Source: Aurelia coerulea
Taxonomy: Eukaryota > Cnidaria > Scyphozoa > Semaeostomeae > Ulmaridae
Direction of reading: 5' to 3'
NCBI GenBank assembly: GCA_039566865.1
Contig: CM076944.1
Coordinates: 15,646,501-15,710,500, forward strand
Length of the DNA: 64,000 nucleotides
Within the stretch, counting starts at the first letter, position 1; the number at the start of each line of letters is the position of its first letter. Shown one piece after another: positions 1 to 11,301 of this stretch. The position numbers and the translations under genes were made by a program. The notes beneath the pieces were generated by a model. It saw only the letters and a program-made list of their open reading frames with translations. It had not been told where the DNA came from and searched no databases.

Positions 1-780
1 AATGAACTGTCCATAGATTGATGTAAAATCCAGCTGAGTAACACAATTTTTGGGTCACACCCCTTGTCGGTAGAACCACTGTGATTTCCGAGAATTTCTA
101 TATATTTCATTGTGACGTCATAGCAAAATGGCGCCGAAATTTAAAAAACAACATCAACATTTGGAATCTACGTGGAAAGCTGATCTAAATAAACTCCAAG
201 AGAGTAAAATAGGCAGAGTGGTAGGATTCCATATCGTTAGGCCAAGAAACGTTGTTGACAAAAATGTGGTCTTAAACTTTTGGCCACGACTGTAGTTATT
301 CTGAACAGAATCCGAATCGAACGATAGTTTGCTACATTTTGTAGAATTTTCGAATGTGCACAATGGAGATAGAAGCTCTATCGCCACTCGATCGAACGTT
401 GAATATAAAAATTTTAAAAATAACGCTCGAACGAGGCTCTTTTGTAGAATAGCTAAAAAGTATATGAGATGCTGTAGAAGAGAGATTACAAATCATGTAA
501 ACGAAAGGCACAGGCAGACAGTTTTCATGAAAAGGTCCATCATAGAAGTGATTAAATCAGAAAATATCATATCTAATTACTGACCAGGTATTGGCTTGCA
601 AGACTTCCCTAGTACCTGAAACAGAAGAAAGGATTTTCGTCACCTTGAATTTTGCTACTGACAAAATTTACAAAGAGAAAAAAGAGAGGGAAAAGATTAA
701 TCGAATAACCACAAAGTCATCGTATGTCAGAATAACTACAGAGTGACTTGCTGGGGGCTTGTTGTTCAAATTCAATAATG
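1..780. other. unassigned A+T-rich sequence
   Basis: No supported gene or repeat was recognised. Short ORFs on both strands (the longest about 84 codons at 329-583) have no recognisable motif and look like chance ORFs. Confidence 0.5.
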
Positions 781-791
781 ATAAAAATAAT

Positions 792-793
<2 letters not shown>

Positions 794-842
<49 letters not shown>

Positions 843-925
843 CGCAACTGTTTCAAAGCAGAATAATAACAAAAATAATAGTAAGTAAAAATAATAGTAA
901 TAATAATGATAATATAATAATGATA
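794..925. repeat. (AAT)n microsatellite
   Basis: A pure AAT run at about 794-839 is followed by a degraded AAT/GATAAT-rich tract to about 925. It is a simple sequence repeat. Confidence 0.9.
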
Positions 926-944
926 ATGATAGGATATAAACTAA

Positions 945-2540
945 ACCACCATGTCAATTCAAAAAAAATAAAAGGATAAAAACAACACTGTTAAAAGTTT
1001 CGTACGTTTCGATAAAAATCTTCTTCAGCTAAATTTTACAATAGAGTAACCGAGCATTTATATATCCTACGGTAAACGACCTAGATTAAGATTGAAATTA
1101 AAAAGAGCCAAAAGCAATAAAATCCATCCTTAGTAAGCATGACTTCCATTGGAATTAAAACCCAAATGGGGATAAAAATAATGCTGAAGCTTTAGAGTAA
1201 ACATGCATAGGAATCATTCGTCGTACATAGCTAATTGCTCGTGGCCCATGGGCGAAACCGCCAAAGCCTCATGTTCACGGACCAATCAAACGGCGAATAA
1301 GCAAAGAAAACAAAAGAAACCTGTGAAGATTTTCAAAATTTTTCCTACCTTCATAAAACGCAACCAGTACAAAAAACTGCTTGAGATTTCCCGAATTTTT
1401 TTAAAAAGCAATCTACTCTCCAGAAGTTTGGGTGTACAAGTTTGGATGCCGGTTAAAATATCCCCAGGATTGGCGGAGTTATGGCCAGAAACAAACCAAT
1501 AAGGCACTGAACCGTGAACGATAGAAATTCTGGCCGGGAGACAGTAGTATTAACAATAGTGATTGTTGTAAGAACGACCCGAAAACGCCAAAATCTGCGT
1601 TTCCAATGCCAAGGACTGTGACAAATGGCCAATTTCAGCAATCTAAATTATATAACTGATTTATTGTTTCTTCTGCATTACAAAACTGTACATAAACACA
1701 AGCTGAGTTATCGTTTCTCAAACTATTACCTTTTACCAAACACACCACACAATGATAAACAGTATAGTAATATGAATCCTTCTTAAATTTCATTCCTTAA
1801 CTTCGTGCAAAAACATTGGAAACGTATTTAGCTTCAAAATTGTTAGCTGGTATAATAGTAATAGCACCCTCCGGGTTGGAATTTTGAGAAATTGGCGATC
1901 CAGCACAATACCAGGCCTACCAGATATCCAGTACATCCCTATAAAATCTCCCCAACAATAACATCTGTTGACAAGGAATTTACATGTCTATATGTAAAGT
2001 ACCTGAGTTGGGTAGTTGATATACTGAAGTGCTGTATTGCTTGCAAGCATTGCACCAAGATAACAAAGGGCACACAGAAAATACATCACTCTTGAAGTTT
2101 CATCTGTAGTATCTTTATGATACAGCTTTATCACTGAAAAGAAATTGTAGATTCAATTGCAATTATAGATAAATGATATAATAATTGCTTTTTAAAAACC
2201 GATAAATTAAGACAACAGGGTTATCTATATTAATATTTTCCGAAGCAAATTTCGTGCCCTGTAAAACTCGAGCACCAGTGCACTGATCCTCGCGAAACTT
2301 TCCAAGTATCTTCGTCTTCTCTGTACAAGGTGCAATGGAGATTTTTTTCTCAAATTCGCCCCTAAATCAGGGTAAGGGGCAAATTCGGTGAAATCAAAGG
2401 ATTGGCGGAATCCCCTTTTAGTTTTCTATGTACAAGGGAATGATCTTTAGACATATCACAATTGCCGGACCATTAGTACATTGGAGCTTTGTCTTCGTAC
2501 CACTTTCTTTCTTTTGAAAGGGCAAGGAGGATAGGGCAGA
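945..2540. other. unassigned; possible retroelement terminus near 960-1080
   Basis: No convincing gene was seen. The minus strand near 1000-1040 reads like the C-terminal 'EEDFYRNVRN' type ending I associate with Penelope/DIRS-like ORFs, but it is too short to call. The remainder shows only chance ORFs, for example around 1203-1502 on both strands. Confidence 0.3.
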
Positions 2541-2556
2541 GTTCCATAGATCGGAA

Positions 2557-2617
2557 ACCTCGTCCCCAGGGCCTTTTGTCATGTTGGGACGGAGACGAAA
2601 AGGCCTTGGGATCAGCT
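2557..2617. repeat. short inverted repeat
   Basis: The arms TCCCCAGGGCCTTTTGTC and GACGAAAAGGCCTTGGGA face each other across a short loop. This is probably a remnant of a small foldback element. No duplication was identified at its edges. Confidence 0.45.
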
Positions 2618-2624
2618 GGTCACA

Positions 2625-3420
2625 TAAGCAATCTGACTGGCTATTGCTTTTCCCATAAACTATTTTCAATTCAATACAACGTGTGACCACTTTCATGTTG
2701 TTATAATTTTTGTGTCCCTTTTGAAGAATGGAAATAAATTCGATAAAGATCCCCATTGTATACTTCAGAAGTTTGCGCTAATTTGCTTTATCCTGAGAAA
2801 TCAGCAGGGCCATAGAGGCTCGCTGATGAATGAATTTCATGGTTACGAAACTGAGCAGTAACTAAGCTCAGAACAATAGGGGGCCTATCCCAGGTTAGAA
2901 TAACAAGCTGAATACCTTCGGGAAAGCAGAATCAGGCGGAACCACTGGTGGGCGGAACTGAATAACCTCAGAAATAATCGTAGACATTCTCAATTTTGAA
3001 GCTGGTTTATATTGGTACTCTCCTTGGATTTCGCTCATGCAGTCCGTGAATGTTAAGTCACTCATACCAAAGTTTATAAGTGATATACTATAAATGTAAT
3101 TCGTTTTGTAGACTATGTGAAAGTGTGACCACACCAAAGGGAATGAAAAATATATCTATTCAAATTGAAAGAGAAAAGTTTCAGGAACAAATTAAATAAC
3201 AACTTGCAGATTATCTGTTTTTCACGGCACAATGTTGCTTGTAGACTTGGATGGGAGAATATCCGGGAGCAACTGACACAGGACGGACTTTCCATAACCG
3301 GTTGGCAAACTGGTGAATCACATCGGAGCCATTCGATAAGACATTGAAAAGCAGTTAAAAACACTTCACCAGCTTTCGATTTGCGAAAAACTTGATAATT
3401 CAATGAAAAAAACCAGTCGC
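2625..3420. other. unassigned intergenic sequence
   Basis: No gene, repeat array or recognisable element end was found. The ORFs present on both strands lack motifs and overlap each other. Confidence 0.4.
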
Positions 3421-3429
3421 AACCACCTT

Positions 3430-4866
3430 GAATGAGATAAGATCATTCAAGGATTTGAAACTGGGATGTTTACAGGCATGATCTTGATTGACCTTCAAAA
3501 CGCATTTGATACAATTAACCATAATATTTTCCTGGACAAAATGGCAAACCTTAGCTTTAGTAAATATGCAACTTTGTGGTTTAAATCTTACCTTCAGGGT
3601 CGATCATTTACTGTCGACATAGGAAAGGAATACTCAAATCATGGTAATCTGTCATGCGGGGTCTCTCAGGGGTTAATTCTTGGTCCACTCATATTCCTTC
3701 TTTACGTGAATGATATGGAACGAGCGGTCGGTCGACTGTGAACTGGTTATATATGCAGATGATTCTTGCTTAATTTTTAGAGACAAAAACATTGAGCAAA
3801 CCGAGAGCAACTTGAATAGAATTTCAATTCTCTCTGTGATTGGTTCGTAAAAAAAACTAAGCATTCATTTGGAGAGGACAAAACTAAATCCACTCTCTTT
3901 GGCCGAAAAATATGCAAGAACCTACAAAAATTGGACATCAGGAGGGGCGATATAAAGATTAAACAACAGTAGATGGTTACATATCTGGGATGTGTTCCAG
4001 ATGGAAATCTCTCTGGGGAATCAATGGCAACTAAGATGCTTGGATAAATAAATGGCAAACAAAAATTTCAGTACAGGAAGCAAACTATCTGGATAGGTCC
4101 ATTCGCAGGTTGCTTTTAAATTCTCTTACTCAACATCATATTGATTATGCATGCATTTCATGGCATCCAGGGTTGAATAAGATGCCGCCCAAAAAAGTCC
4201 AGTCGGCACAAAACAAATGCATTCGTTTTCACCTGAATTCAAAAAACACAGCACATAATGGGGACACAGAATTCAAGGCTATAAATTGGCTTCCCACAAA
4301 GAGCAGGATAGATCAATGTGTCTGTGTCAACATAATGAAAGTTTTCACAGGAACTGCCCCAGCGTACAGTGTTGAGATATTTCGTCCTGTCAACCAGGGC
4401 CAAACAATGCGAAGGTCCAAGTTCAAATTGGAATTTCCATCTCGTAGAAGTAATACTGGGCAAAAATGCCGGTCTTATCTAGGGCCCAAAACATGGAAAA
4501 GTCTTCCATCTGAGTTGAAATCAACAAACAATATTAATACGTTCAAACATAAGATCTAAGAGAAATTTTTCCAAAATATACAGAAAAAGGAAGCTGACAT
4601 ATAATGTCTTCTACTAAGGACCGCTTTGGCATTGAAAACACACCTGCAGTTCTATATTTCCTTTTTCCTGCGCATTTCCGTTATACCTCTAAGGGGACCA
4701 TTATGGATATAAGGTCAACTTCACCTTTTAGTGCTATCCCTGCCACAGTAATTAGGGGTGTTTATCTTTAAGTTTAACATTAAATATTATATTGCATCTA
4801 TTTTTATCTTATAAAACATATAAATATTTGTAAATATTGTGAAAAATGATACATACATACATACAT
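3430..4866 (+). pseudogene. L2-like LINE, 5'-truncated RT to 3' end
   Basis: This is the 3' part of an APE-type LINE ORF2. The RT palm is visible at 3466-3741 (GMILIDLQNAFDTINH, then SCGVSQGLILGPLIFLLY). A frameshift follows, and the catalytic box is read in another frame at about 3745-3780 as VIYADDSCLIF. The C-terminal region lies at 4110-4559, with a DYACISWHPG motif and a 'GPKTWKSLP' block typical of L2/CR1-type elements. The copy begins just before DKIIQGFETGM and lacks the endonuclease and ORF1. It ends in an (ATAC)n tail at about 4850-4866, the short-repeat 3' end common in CR1/L2 elements. At least one frameshift and internal stops make it dead. The clade call L2-like is by resemblance; the RT identity is firm. 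Confidence 0.88.
4850..4866 (+). repeat. (ATAC)n LINE 3' tail
   Basis: Short ATAC tandem copies end the L2-like LINE. The same tail appears inverted (TATGTATGTATG) at about 23062 with a related 3' end. Confidence 0.8.
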
Positions 4867-5024
4867 TCTTGACATCATTACATTTTGTTGAAGGAATTTG
4901 ATTCAAATTTACAAGTGTACAAACATTTTACACCAATTTCTGCCACTTGCACAGATACTGACATTATTTTGCCTCTGTACACACAAGATCTTGCAGATCT
5001 ATACCTCTACGATAAGCTAGTCCT

Positions 5025-5190
5025 CCCTACGGAGAAACCAACAGAACTTTGGTATAGCCTTTATTATCTGTATTATTTGTTAAAGATCATTTAGGGTAGC
5101 CATGCCTATCATGCTCCCAGTGGTATCGCCTTTGTAACTATGTTTTTGTTAAATTGTACACTTTTATATTGTGTCAATAAAAAAAAAAGA
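5025..5190 (+). mobile_element. solo 3' tail of LINE family A
   Basis: This stretch closely matches the end of LINE-A copy A1 (15300-15460). Shared landmarks are AACTTTGGTATAGCCTTTA, GTTAAAGATCATTTAGGGTA, CATGCCTATCATGCTCCCA and a final A-rich run. No coding sequence is retained apart from a possible weak similarity back to about 4960, so it is an extreme 5' truncation. Confidence 0.8.
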
Positions 5191-5194
5191 TCTT

Positions 5195-6200
5195 GAAGAG
5201 ACCTGCCATATGCTTTGCAGACTCTTTGCCTTTAAATATGACAAAATTGGGAAATGAGAATTTGAAACAAGGAGGCAAAATACAGCCTTGCATATTGTTC
5301 ATTTTACAATAACACTTTGACAAACAAGGCTACCCATATGAAGCCAAAATGAAAACTGTTACGTTTTGTCGCCCATGCAATATTAAAAACAGTCTATGCT
5401 GCAATCATATCTCTCATTTACCTGCTTTGTAACTAAAATCAATTGATTACTAATTACCTGCTGAAGCAAATACAGCATTGACAATGCACTGAAAGCATAC
5501 CAAAGTCATGGGATATGAGAATCTTTCTTTGTCTGGGCCATATGGCACCCTTGTTCTATGGAGAAAGAAACAGACACAGAATTACTTGAATCCTATTTAC
5601 CAAAATCTGTCAGCAAAGGTAAATTAGGGTCGTTGAAAGACCATTGGTGGAACCTGTGCGATGGATCATGTTTGAAGATGCTTGCAGCGAAGAGTAGTGT
5701 AAAATATTGGAAGGCATGAACACCACAAAACGATACCAGAGAAAAGACAACTACTTGTTAAAGATTAAAAATTAATAAACATATGTCTATATAGAACAGC
5801 AACATGACAAATCAAAACAAAGATTCATAGCACATGGCTACTCTCTAACTTTACCAGATAAAAAAATGTATTGCTGTACCAAGAAAAATGCCTTAAAAAC
5901 TAACAACAAAAGAGATGTCTAAGTGCATCCCCTTGTCATAACATTTAACAATACCTTCCCTTCCGATGGCTCAAATAATAGAAACACTGGGACATTTTTT
6001 CAAACAATACCAAATTTTAAAGATATTTTTCAAGAACCTGGTATGCTTATCCTCGGCCAAGGAACGTTCAAGAAATGTAGGAAGCAACAACATTTTAAAT
6101 AACAAGGTTACAAGTATAAAACCAACTATAAAAATTTGTCAGCCATATAATGTTAAAAAACAGTCTATGCGGCAATCACATCTGCCTACTCATTCACTTG
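5195..6200. other. unassigned; internal partial duplication
   Basis: No gene was seen. About 5370-5440 and 6140-6205 share a diverged block around AAACAGTCTATGCNGCAATCA, so part of this stretch is an old local duplication or two copies of an uncharacterised repeat. Confidence 0.4.
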
Positions 6201-6204
6201 CTTT

Positions 6205-6475
6205 CCTGTTCGAAAATACAAGGCCATGTAATAGCCATGTACAAGCCTTGTAGTTATGTCCTTGTAACCTTGTTCTAGCCTAGAACATCCTTAGCCTTGT
6301 GGAAGCCTTGTGGCGTGGAAACCTTGCGTCAGACTGGTTGTAACTTGGAATCTTACTGATAGCCTCGTAATTTTCTTCAAAGGTTAGCACAAGGTCATAA
6401 CAAGGTCATAATCTCCGCTACAAAGCTAATACTTGGCCTGTACAAGGCCAAGTTAGCATTGTATTTTTGTACAGG
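6205..6475. mobile_element. small TIR element, CCTGTxC family, copy 1
   Basis: The stretch starts CCTGTTCGAAAATACAAGG and ends TTGTATTTTTGTACAGG, which are inverted. The inside is full of ACAAGG/CCTTGT words on both strands. A second, interrupted copy lies at 22942-23434 in the opposite orientation. No coding capacity and no certain target duplication were seen. Confidence 0.65.
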
Positions 6476-6479
6476 TTGT

Positions 6480-7265
6480 AACTAAAAGCAACTTATAAAA
6501 TCTACCACAAATCTAATGGATAATTTGAGGCTGCGTAATTCATATAAAGTAAACCCAAATGAACCCACCTTGTCCCACCTGAATCCACCTGAACCCCGTT
6601 GAACCCACAAATCAACATTCACTGTCAAGGAGGTTAGTTCAAGTAGTTCTATAGCTGGAGGAAAAATCTTCAAAAAGATTTTTGCAAAATTTATCCAAAT
6701 TTTTCACCCCCATTTTACCCCCAAACTTATCCATTTTACCCCCAATACACCTTACAGGATAAATATTTCAATGTTTCTGCTGTTATCAATGTGTGTCCTG
6801 ATTAACGTAAAAGAAATTAATGCTATTAGAACCCTACAAAGTATGCATATATTTTATAAAGAATTTACAGCAACTGTATTTATCATATATTACACAGAGG
6901 TGGAAAAAGTGCGTGAAGCTGCGAAGCAGCTTCGCAGGAAGCTGGTTTATCTGGAAGGAAGAAAAGGGAAGGAAAGAGAGAAAGCAAAAATTGAAAACAT
7001 AAAGAGACAGGAAGGACTAAAGGAAGGAAAGAATAGAAGAGAATCCCAAGAGAATCAATGTTTGGATTATGCTCTATTCATTTACAGTTTGTTATCCAAG
7101 GAAGCTTTAACAGTAATGTCAGTTCCTACTGGATTATCGACTACACTGAAATCTAGGACTACAGAAAATTGATAAAACAATGGAAGGAAGAATTCTGAAT
7201 TGACGTCCCTTCACAGGAAGGCAAATATTTTTTCCACCTCTGATATTACATATCATTTAAATTAA
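6480..7265. other. unassigned; open frame without motif
   Basis: A 133-codon frame at 6771-7172 is Lys/Glu-rich in its middle and has no recognisable domain. I do not call it a gene. The CAGCTTCGCAGGAAGCTG neighbourhood near 6925-6945 is a short hairpin. Confidence 0.35.
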
Positions 7266-7281
7266 GAAGCTTTTAGGTAAA

Positions 7282-7960
7282 ATGTTGCTGAAGATGTTGT
7301 ACTGGTTGCTTGAAACAATAATAGGACTGTTGAATGCAATCAAAGACCAGCAGTCGAAGATCAATATTCTTGAATCAAGGATTGTCCTCATGGAAAAGTA
7401 TGTTAGCCATCTGCAGAAGACTGCAGATGAACAAGAACAGTATCAGAGACGACTCTATATACGGATAAATAATGTTGATCAAGGCAGGGGAACCTGAGAC
7501 TGGCAAAGATTGTTTGAAAAAAGTCGAGAAACCCTTCAATGAATTATCTGTGAAAATCCCTGATTCTGTAATTGATAGAGCGCACCGGACAGGGCAAATA
7601 AAGGAAAGCCAAGGCAAACAATTTCGTCAGATAATAATCAGATTTACAACGTGGCGTCACCGTACAATGGTGTGTAAGGCGAGAAAGAACTCTGAAAAGT
7701 ATAGAGTTCGACTGGATTTAACCAAGAAGAGATTGAAGTTGCTTGGAAAAACGAATGAAATTTTAAATGGCAGAAATTTGAATGGCTATACGTTTGCACA
7801 TATAAACTGCAGACTGCGTGCAAAACTCGATGATGGTTTCTCTTACTTTGATGACGAATCAGAGTTCAAAGACCTTATCAAGCAGAAATTCGGCGAGGAG
7901 CAAGAGGAAGGGAGTATTCCTGGAGAAGATTCTGACACAGCTTCGGAAATGAACGAATGA
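7282..7960 (+). pseudogene. LINE ORF1 (coiled coil plus RRM/CTD type), frameshifted
   Basis: Two overlapping frames (7282-7497 and 7472-7960) make up one broken ORF1 of an L1/Tx1-type LINE, a nucleic-acid-binding chaperone. The first part has a short coiled coil (QQSKINILESRIVLMEKYVS) followed by the EQYQRRLYIRI core that begins the RRM-like domain. After a frameshift near 7475 come VIDRAHRTGQ, RQIIIRFTTWRHRTMV and a KVRLDLTKKR-like block that match the C-terminal domain of this ORF1 class. An acidic tail ends at 7960. No matching ORF2 follows, so the copy is partial. The family identification is by motif resemblance. Confidence 0.75.
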
Positions 7961-8221
7961 GTATTATTTAACTGATTTTTTTACCTTTTCCCTTGTTGTT
8001 GTTTATTTTCAAACAGCATTCGAATAAATTTTTGTGCTGTGTTTTATAAATATCTATGTGGGTATGGGAGTATAGTAACGAGAAAGTACTTTCTGTTAAA
8101 AATGACTCCTCCCTCCCCCCCATTGGTTTACCATCAAGATTTCTACCAAAGGATCTTTTGGGATATTTTAAGGGATGCTTTTCTTAAATGCGACTGGAAA
8201 TTTCGAGTAAGTCGATATATC

Positions 8222-8274
8222 TGTGATATATCTGTTCGTATGATTAAAATATGTGATGATAGCCTAGTCTTTCC
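8222..8274 (+). pseudogene. LINE-A copy A1, left fragment of RT
   Basis: The frame reads DISVRMIKICDDSLVFP. It is homologous to the same RT segment of copies A2 (about 18230-18280) and A3 (about 49400-49460). It is cut at the 9-bp AGTCTTTCC duplication, and the reading continues at 13263 on the other side of the THAP/YqaJ transposon. The LINE copy itself seems 5'-truncated just upstream. Confidence 0.85.
8266..8274. repeat. left 9-bp target-site duplication AGTCTTTCC
   Basis: This 9-mer is repeated directly at 13263-13271. Deleting 8275-13271 rejoins the LINE-A RT frame as SLVFPLKLIFEAC, matching sister copies. Confidence 0.88.
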
Positions 8275-9014
8275 TAGCCTGCGCGCAGACCCAATATTCC
8301 GAAGAAGAAAGGGTCTGCGCAGCAACGACCAAAAGCTTGCTACACAGTGCAAATCCCTTTAGGGCATTCATTTTACTCGGACTACGGATAAATTGTAGCA
8401 TAGTCATAAGAGAAAACTTAATTTTTCTCTTATGACTATGATAATAGCGAACGACATGTTTTTCAACACGCTAAACAACACATCGTTAACAATCACACCT
8501 TTTCCAGTCCTCTTGGGGTCCTTTTACGAATAAACAATTAAACGTTCAAAACAAAAGCCACAATACAATCCAAAACATACAAGTGACGAGAACAAACAAC
8601 AAAATACACGACTGAACACAAATGTGTGACAGCATATTGTGACAGCAACAAAACAACACGCATGAATTAATCAACTCATGATTGCATAAATTATTTTCCC
8701 TGAAACCCAGAATAGGCCTTTCCCATAATTACGTCATCACCCGTGCGGCGCGCATTGCATTGCGGGACTAGTAGTTAAAAATCTGATCTCGTGTTGTGAT
8801 TTGTATAGAGTTGTAAGGAAGTTCGCGGAAGTAAGTAGATTAACGTTGTCAATATTGAAGAAAATCATGGAAAGATCATCTGAATTCACCAATGAGCAGA
8901 TCCCTAGTTTTTTTCAAAACTCTAGTCCGGGGATCTGTGCAACAGAATTGCAGATTAAAGAAGTTTTGGCGAAGGAAGAAGACGAATGTTCTACAAGGCC
9001 TAAGGTCAACATGG
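8275..9014 (+). repeat. left terminal inverted repeat with promoter and first coding part
   Basis: The outer part (8275-8343) and inner part (8711-9014) match the right repeat. Only two differences were noticed by eye in the inner ~304 bp. The inner part contains ATTACGTCATCA (a CRE/ATF-like box), the GCATTGCATTGCGGGA stretch, a donor-like GAAGTAAGT at about 8829, and the ATG at 8867. The repeat ends exactly at a second in-frame ATGG (9011). It probably supplies the promoter and 5' leader. Confidence 0.85.
8344..8710. other. insert splitting the left inverted repeat
   Basis: This ~365 bp has no counterpart in the right inverted repeat, where only CGCAC stands at the same place. It holds a strong hairpin at about 8398-8442 (CATAGTCATAAGAGAAAA facing its complement). 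It may be a small secondary insertion. Confidence 0.7.
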
Positions 9015-10597
9015 TCAAAGGCGATGAGGTTATAGAGGAAGCAAGAACAAATAGAGAGGGCTGGACAAGGTCCCTTGAACTCTTACCGAACTTTGATAAC
9101 GAGAAATTGGACAACAAATTGATAAAGAATTCAGTTACGATGCCCAATACTGGTACTGCACCAAAGGCATTTCGAAACAAGAAACATGGCTATAGACTGT
9201 GGAAAGAGGGATATGTTCGTGGCATCTTAGTTAAACCTAACATAAAGACAAGCCAGACATTGTTCCTTGTCAAAGCGAAAGTACATGCCTCTATGAAGAA
9301 TGTACAGTATCATGTTTATGTTCATTTGAATCAATGTGATGGGGAGGTGCTGTTTGCAAAGTGCACATGTAAAGCTGGTCAAGGTGGTTGCTGCAAGCAT
9401 GTTGCTGCTCTCCTCTACACCATTATTGACTTCATCAACATGGATGTCAAAGAAGTTCCTATGGATCTTACCTGCACCCAAACAGGACAGAAATGGCATG
9501 TTCCCTCTGCAACAAATAGCCAGGCAGTCAAGGCTTTTAAATTTAAAGATCTTGTTTTTGAAAAAGCAGAGGAAAGCAAAAAGAGGAAAAGGCCATTCGT
9601 GACTGGGAACAGGGATGCCTACTGTGCTACACCATCATTTGCGCAAGAGACTACCAGTGAAGAACTTGAAGAGTTAGTTAGCAAATTGAGGCTAGCAGGG
9701 AAGGCATCCCTGTTTTGTGAATCATTGGAATCAAATGAATTTAAGCCTTGCACTGATTTTGAGACATCATGTCAAAAAGCTATTGACCGAAGAAACTGCC
9801 AATCTGATGATGGTAGTGTTGACGAGAGTAAAGCCTTCATGAGTCAACTGTATGAGACTATACCCAAAGAATGTAGTGCTGTTAATCTCAACAAGGATGT
9901 TCACAATGCCATCTTGAGCAAGGTAGGAATCACAGTTGAAGAATCAATCAACATTTGTCGTGAAACTTTAACTCAGAGTGAACAGCCAATTTGGTACCTG
10001 GAACGTTCAAAGCGGATTACAGCATCTCTCTTTGGAAAAGTGATGAATAGGAGACCAAATATCCATCCAAAGTCACTGATAGACGCAATCATGCACAAGA
10101 AACAAAATGCGAGGGGCTCTATGCCTGCAGCCTTGAGATGGGGCATTGATAATGAAGATGTTGCCATTGAGAAATACATGGAAATTGTCAATGATGCTGA
10201 AGTAAAAAAATGTGGGCTAGTTGTTAGCCCTCAATGGCCATGGTTAGGGTGTAGCCCAGATGGAATTATTTTGAAGAATTCCATCCCTGTTGGATGTATT
10301 GAAGTAAAATGTCCATATTCAAAGAGAGACATGAAACTTGAAGAAGCCAGTGCCAGTGACAAAACCTTTTTCTTGAAGTCTTTTGAAGGCAAGCTCAAAC
10401 TCAAAAGGAATCACATGTATTTTTACCAGTGCCAGGGAGTATTGAATATTCTAGGACTTAACTGGATTGATTTCATCGTTTACACTCCAAAGGACATTCA
10501 TATTGAAAGAATTCAAGTGGACAAAAACTTGTGGCAATCAAGAATTCTTCCAGAATTAACAAAATTTTATGCAGCCTATATACTGCCAAAAGTGTAA
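8867..10597 (+). CDS. SWIM zinc finger and YqaJ-type exonuclease protein of transposon
   Basis: An open frame of 576 residues from the ATG at 8867 (also open upstream to 8801). A SWIM-type finger lies at about residues 160-185 (CTC then CCKHVAALLY). A YqaJ/lambda-exonuclease-like PD-(D/E)XK domain spans about residues 375-565. Its motifs are WYLERSKRITASLFG, GIDNEDVAIEKY, the catalytic GCSPDGI and CIEVKCP blocks, and a YFYQCQGVLNILG helix. YqaJ proteins are 5'-3' DNA exonucleases in phage recombination. In this transposon class the nuclease is thought to assist transposition, but its exact role is not known to me. The first ~49 residues (MERSSEFTNEQIPSFFQ onward) are identical or nearly so to the transposase encoded opposite, because both are encoded by the inverted repeat. 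Translation could instead start at the Met at 9011, on the repeat boundary. No frameshift or stop was seen. Confidence 0.9.
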   Translation: MERSSEFTNEQIPSFFQNSSPGICATELQIKEVLAKEEDECSTRPKVNMVKGDEVIEEARTNREGWTRSLELLPNFDNEKLDNKLIKNSVTMPNTGTAPKAFRNKKHGYRLWKEGYVRGILVKPNIKTSQTLFLVKAKVHASMKNVQYHVYVHLNQCDGEVLFAKCTCKAGQGGCCKHVAALLYTIIDFINMDVKEVPMDLTCTQTGQKWHVPSATNSQAVKAFKFKDLVFEKAEESKKRKRPFVTGNRDAYCATPSFAQETTSEELEELVSKLRLAGKASLFCESLESNEFKPCTDFETSCQKAIDRRNCQSDDGSVDESKAFMSQLYETIPKECSAVNLNKDVHNAILSKVGITVEESINICRETLTQSEQPIWYLERSKRITASLFGKVMNRRPNIHPKSLIDAIMHKKQNARGSMPAALRWGIDNEDVAIEKYMEIVNDAEVKKCGLVVSPQWPWLGCSPDGIILKNSIPVGCIEVKCPYSKRDMKLEEASASDKTFFLKSFEGKLKLKRNHMYFYQCQGVLNILGLNWIDFIVYTPKDIHIERIQVDKNLWQSRILPELTKFYAAYILPKV

Positions 10598-10599
10598 TT

Positions 10600-11300
10600 T
10601 TAGTATAAACTGGTCATCAAAGTGGTGTTTTGTAAAAAGTTTGATTTTATTGTCCAATCTACAAATTCTGTGTTGATCTCATTATAGGCTTGATTTTGAT
10701 GTTTTCAGTGAAACGCTTGTATAGAATGAGTTTCTTACAATCATGCACAACAAGAAGTGAAACAATTATGAAGCTTGGACAGAGAAAGAAAGCTTGTAGG
10801 GGTAAAATGGGAGGCTAGGGCAAAATGGGTATTGTTCTTTTCCAAAGAATGGGGGATCATTGACCACAATCAACATTAATATAGCCTGCACGCAACCTCA
10901 ACTCCTCCAAGTTGAGGCTGCACACAGGCTACATAAATAACCATATTCAATATTCAGTACTTCAAGGAGAGTAGAGTCAAGTTACTGTATCTGAAGATTT
11001 CCATAAAATCATTCTCAGTTTTTGCCTTTACCCATTTTGAGGTCAGAAGACCTTACATGGGCTTTGTGAAAATTAACATGGTTTTCCTGCTAATTCCTTG
11101 AGAATTTTTTTAGTTCCTCAGGAATTCTGGCTTGTTTAAAATTTACAATCTCACATCACTAAAGAATTCCTATTAGAATTTGAAGAAAAAAAGAAAATTC
11201 CCAAGTCTTTTTGAGGATTCTGGATCATACTGGAAAGTCAGGCTTATCCATTAATAAAAAGCACTTTAAACTCAGATGTCACTAATAGCATGTTCAAAAG
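10600..11300. other. non-coding gap between the convergent genes
   Basis: This is the tail-to-tail region between the nuclease and transposase stop codons, where both transcripts would end. It contains a 50-bp mini element at 10882-10931. No other gene was seen. Confidence 0.6.
10882..10931. mobile_element. 50-bp miniature element with the host transposon's terminal motif
   Basis: The sequence starts TAGCCTGCACGCA and ends TGCACACAGGCTA, with an inner CCTCAAC/GTTGAGG stem. Its ends resemble those of the surrounding transposon (TAGCCTGCGCGCA). Flanks CATTAATA and CATAAATA are an 8-bp near-duplication with one mismatch. It could be a minimal end-only derivative or a regulatory hairpin. Confidence 0.55.
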
Positions 11301-11301
11301 T

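Noticed and set aside
6771..7172. 133-codon ORF as a host gene
   Set aside because: No motif, repetitive Lys/Glu stretch, and surrounded by repeat debris.
8039..8362. 107-codon ORF across the transposon's left end
   Set aside because: It is a chance fusion of upstream sequence, the LINE-A1 RT fragment and the inverted repeat.
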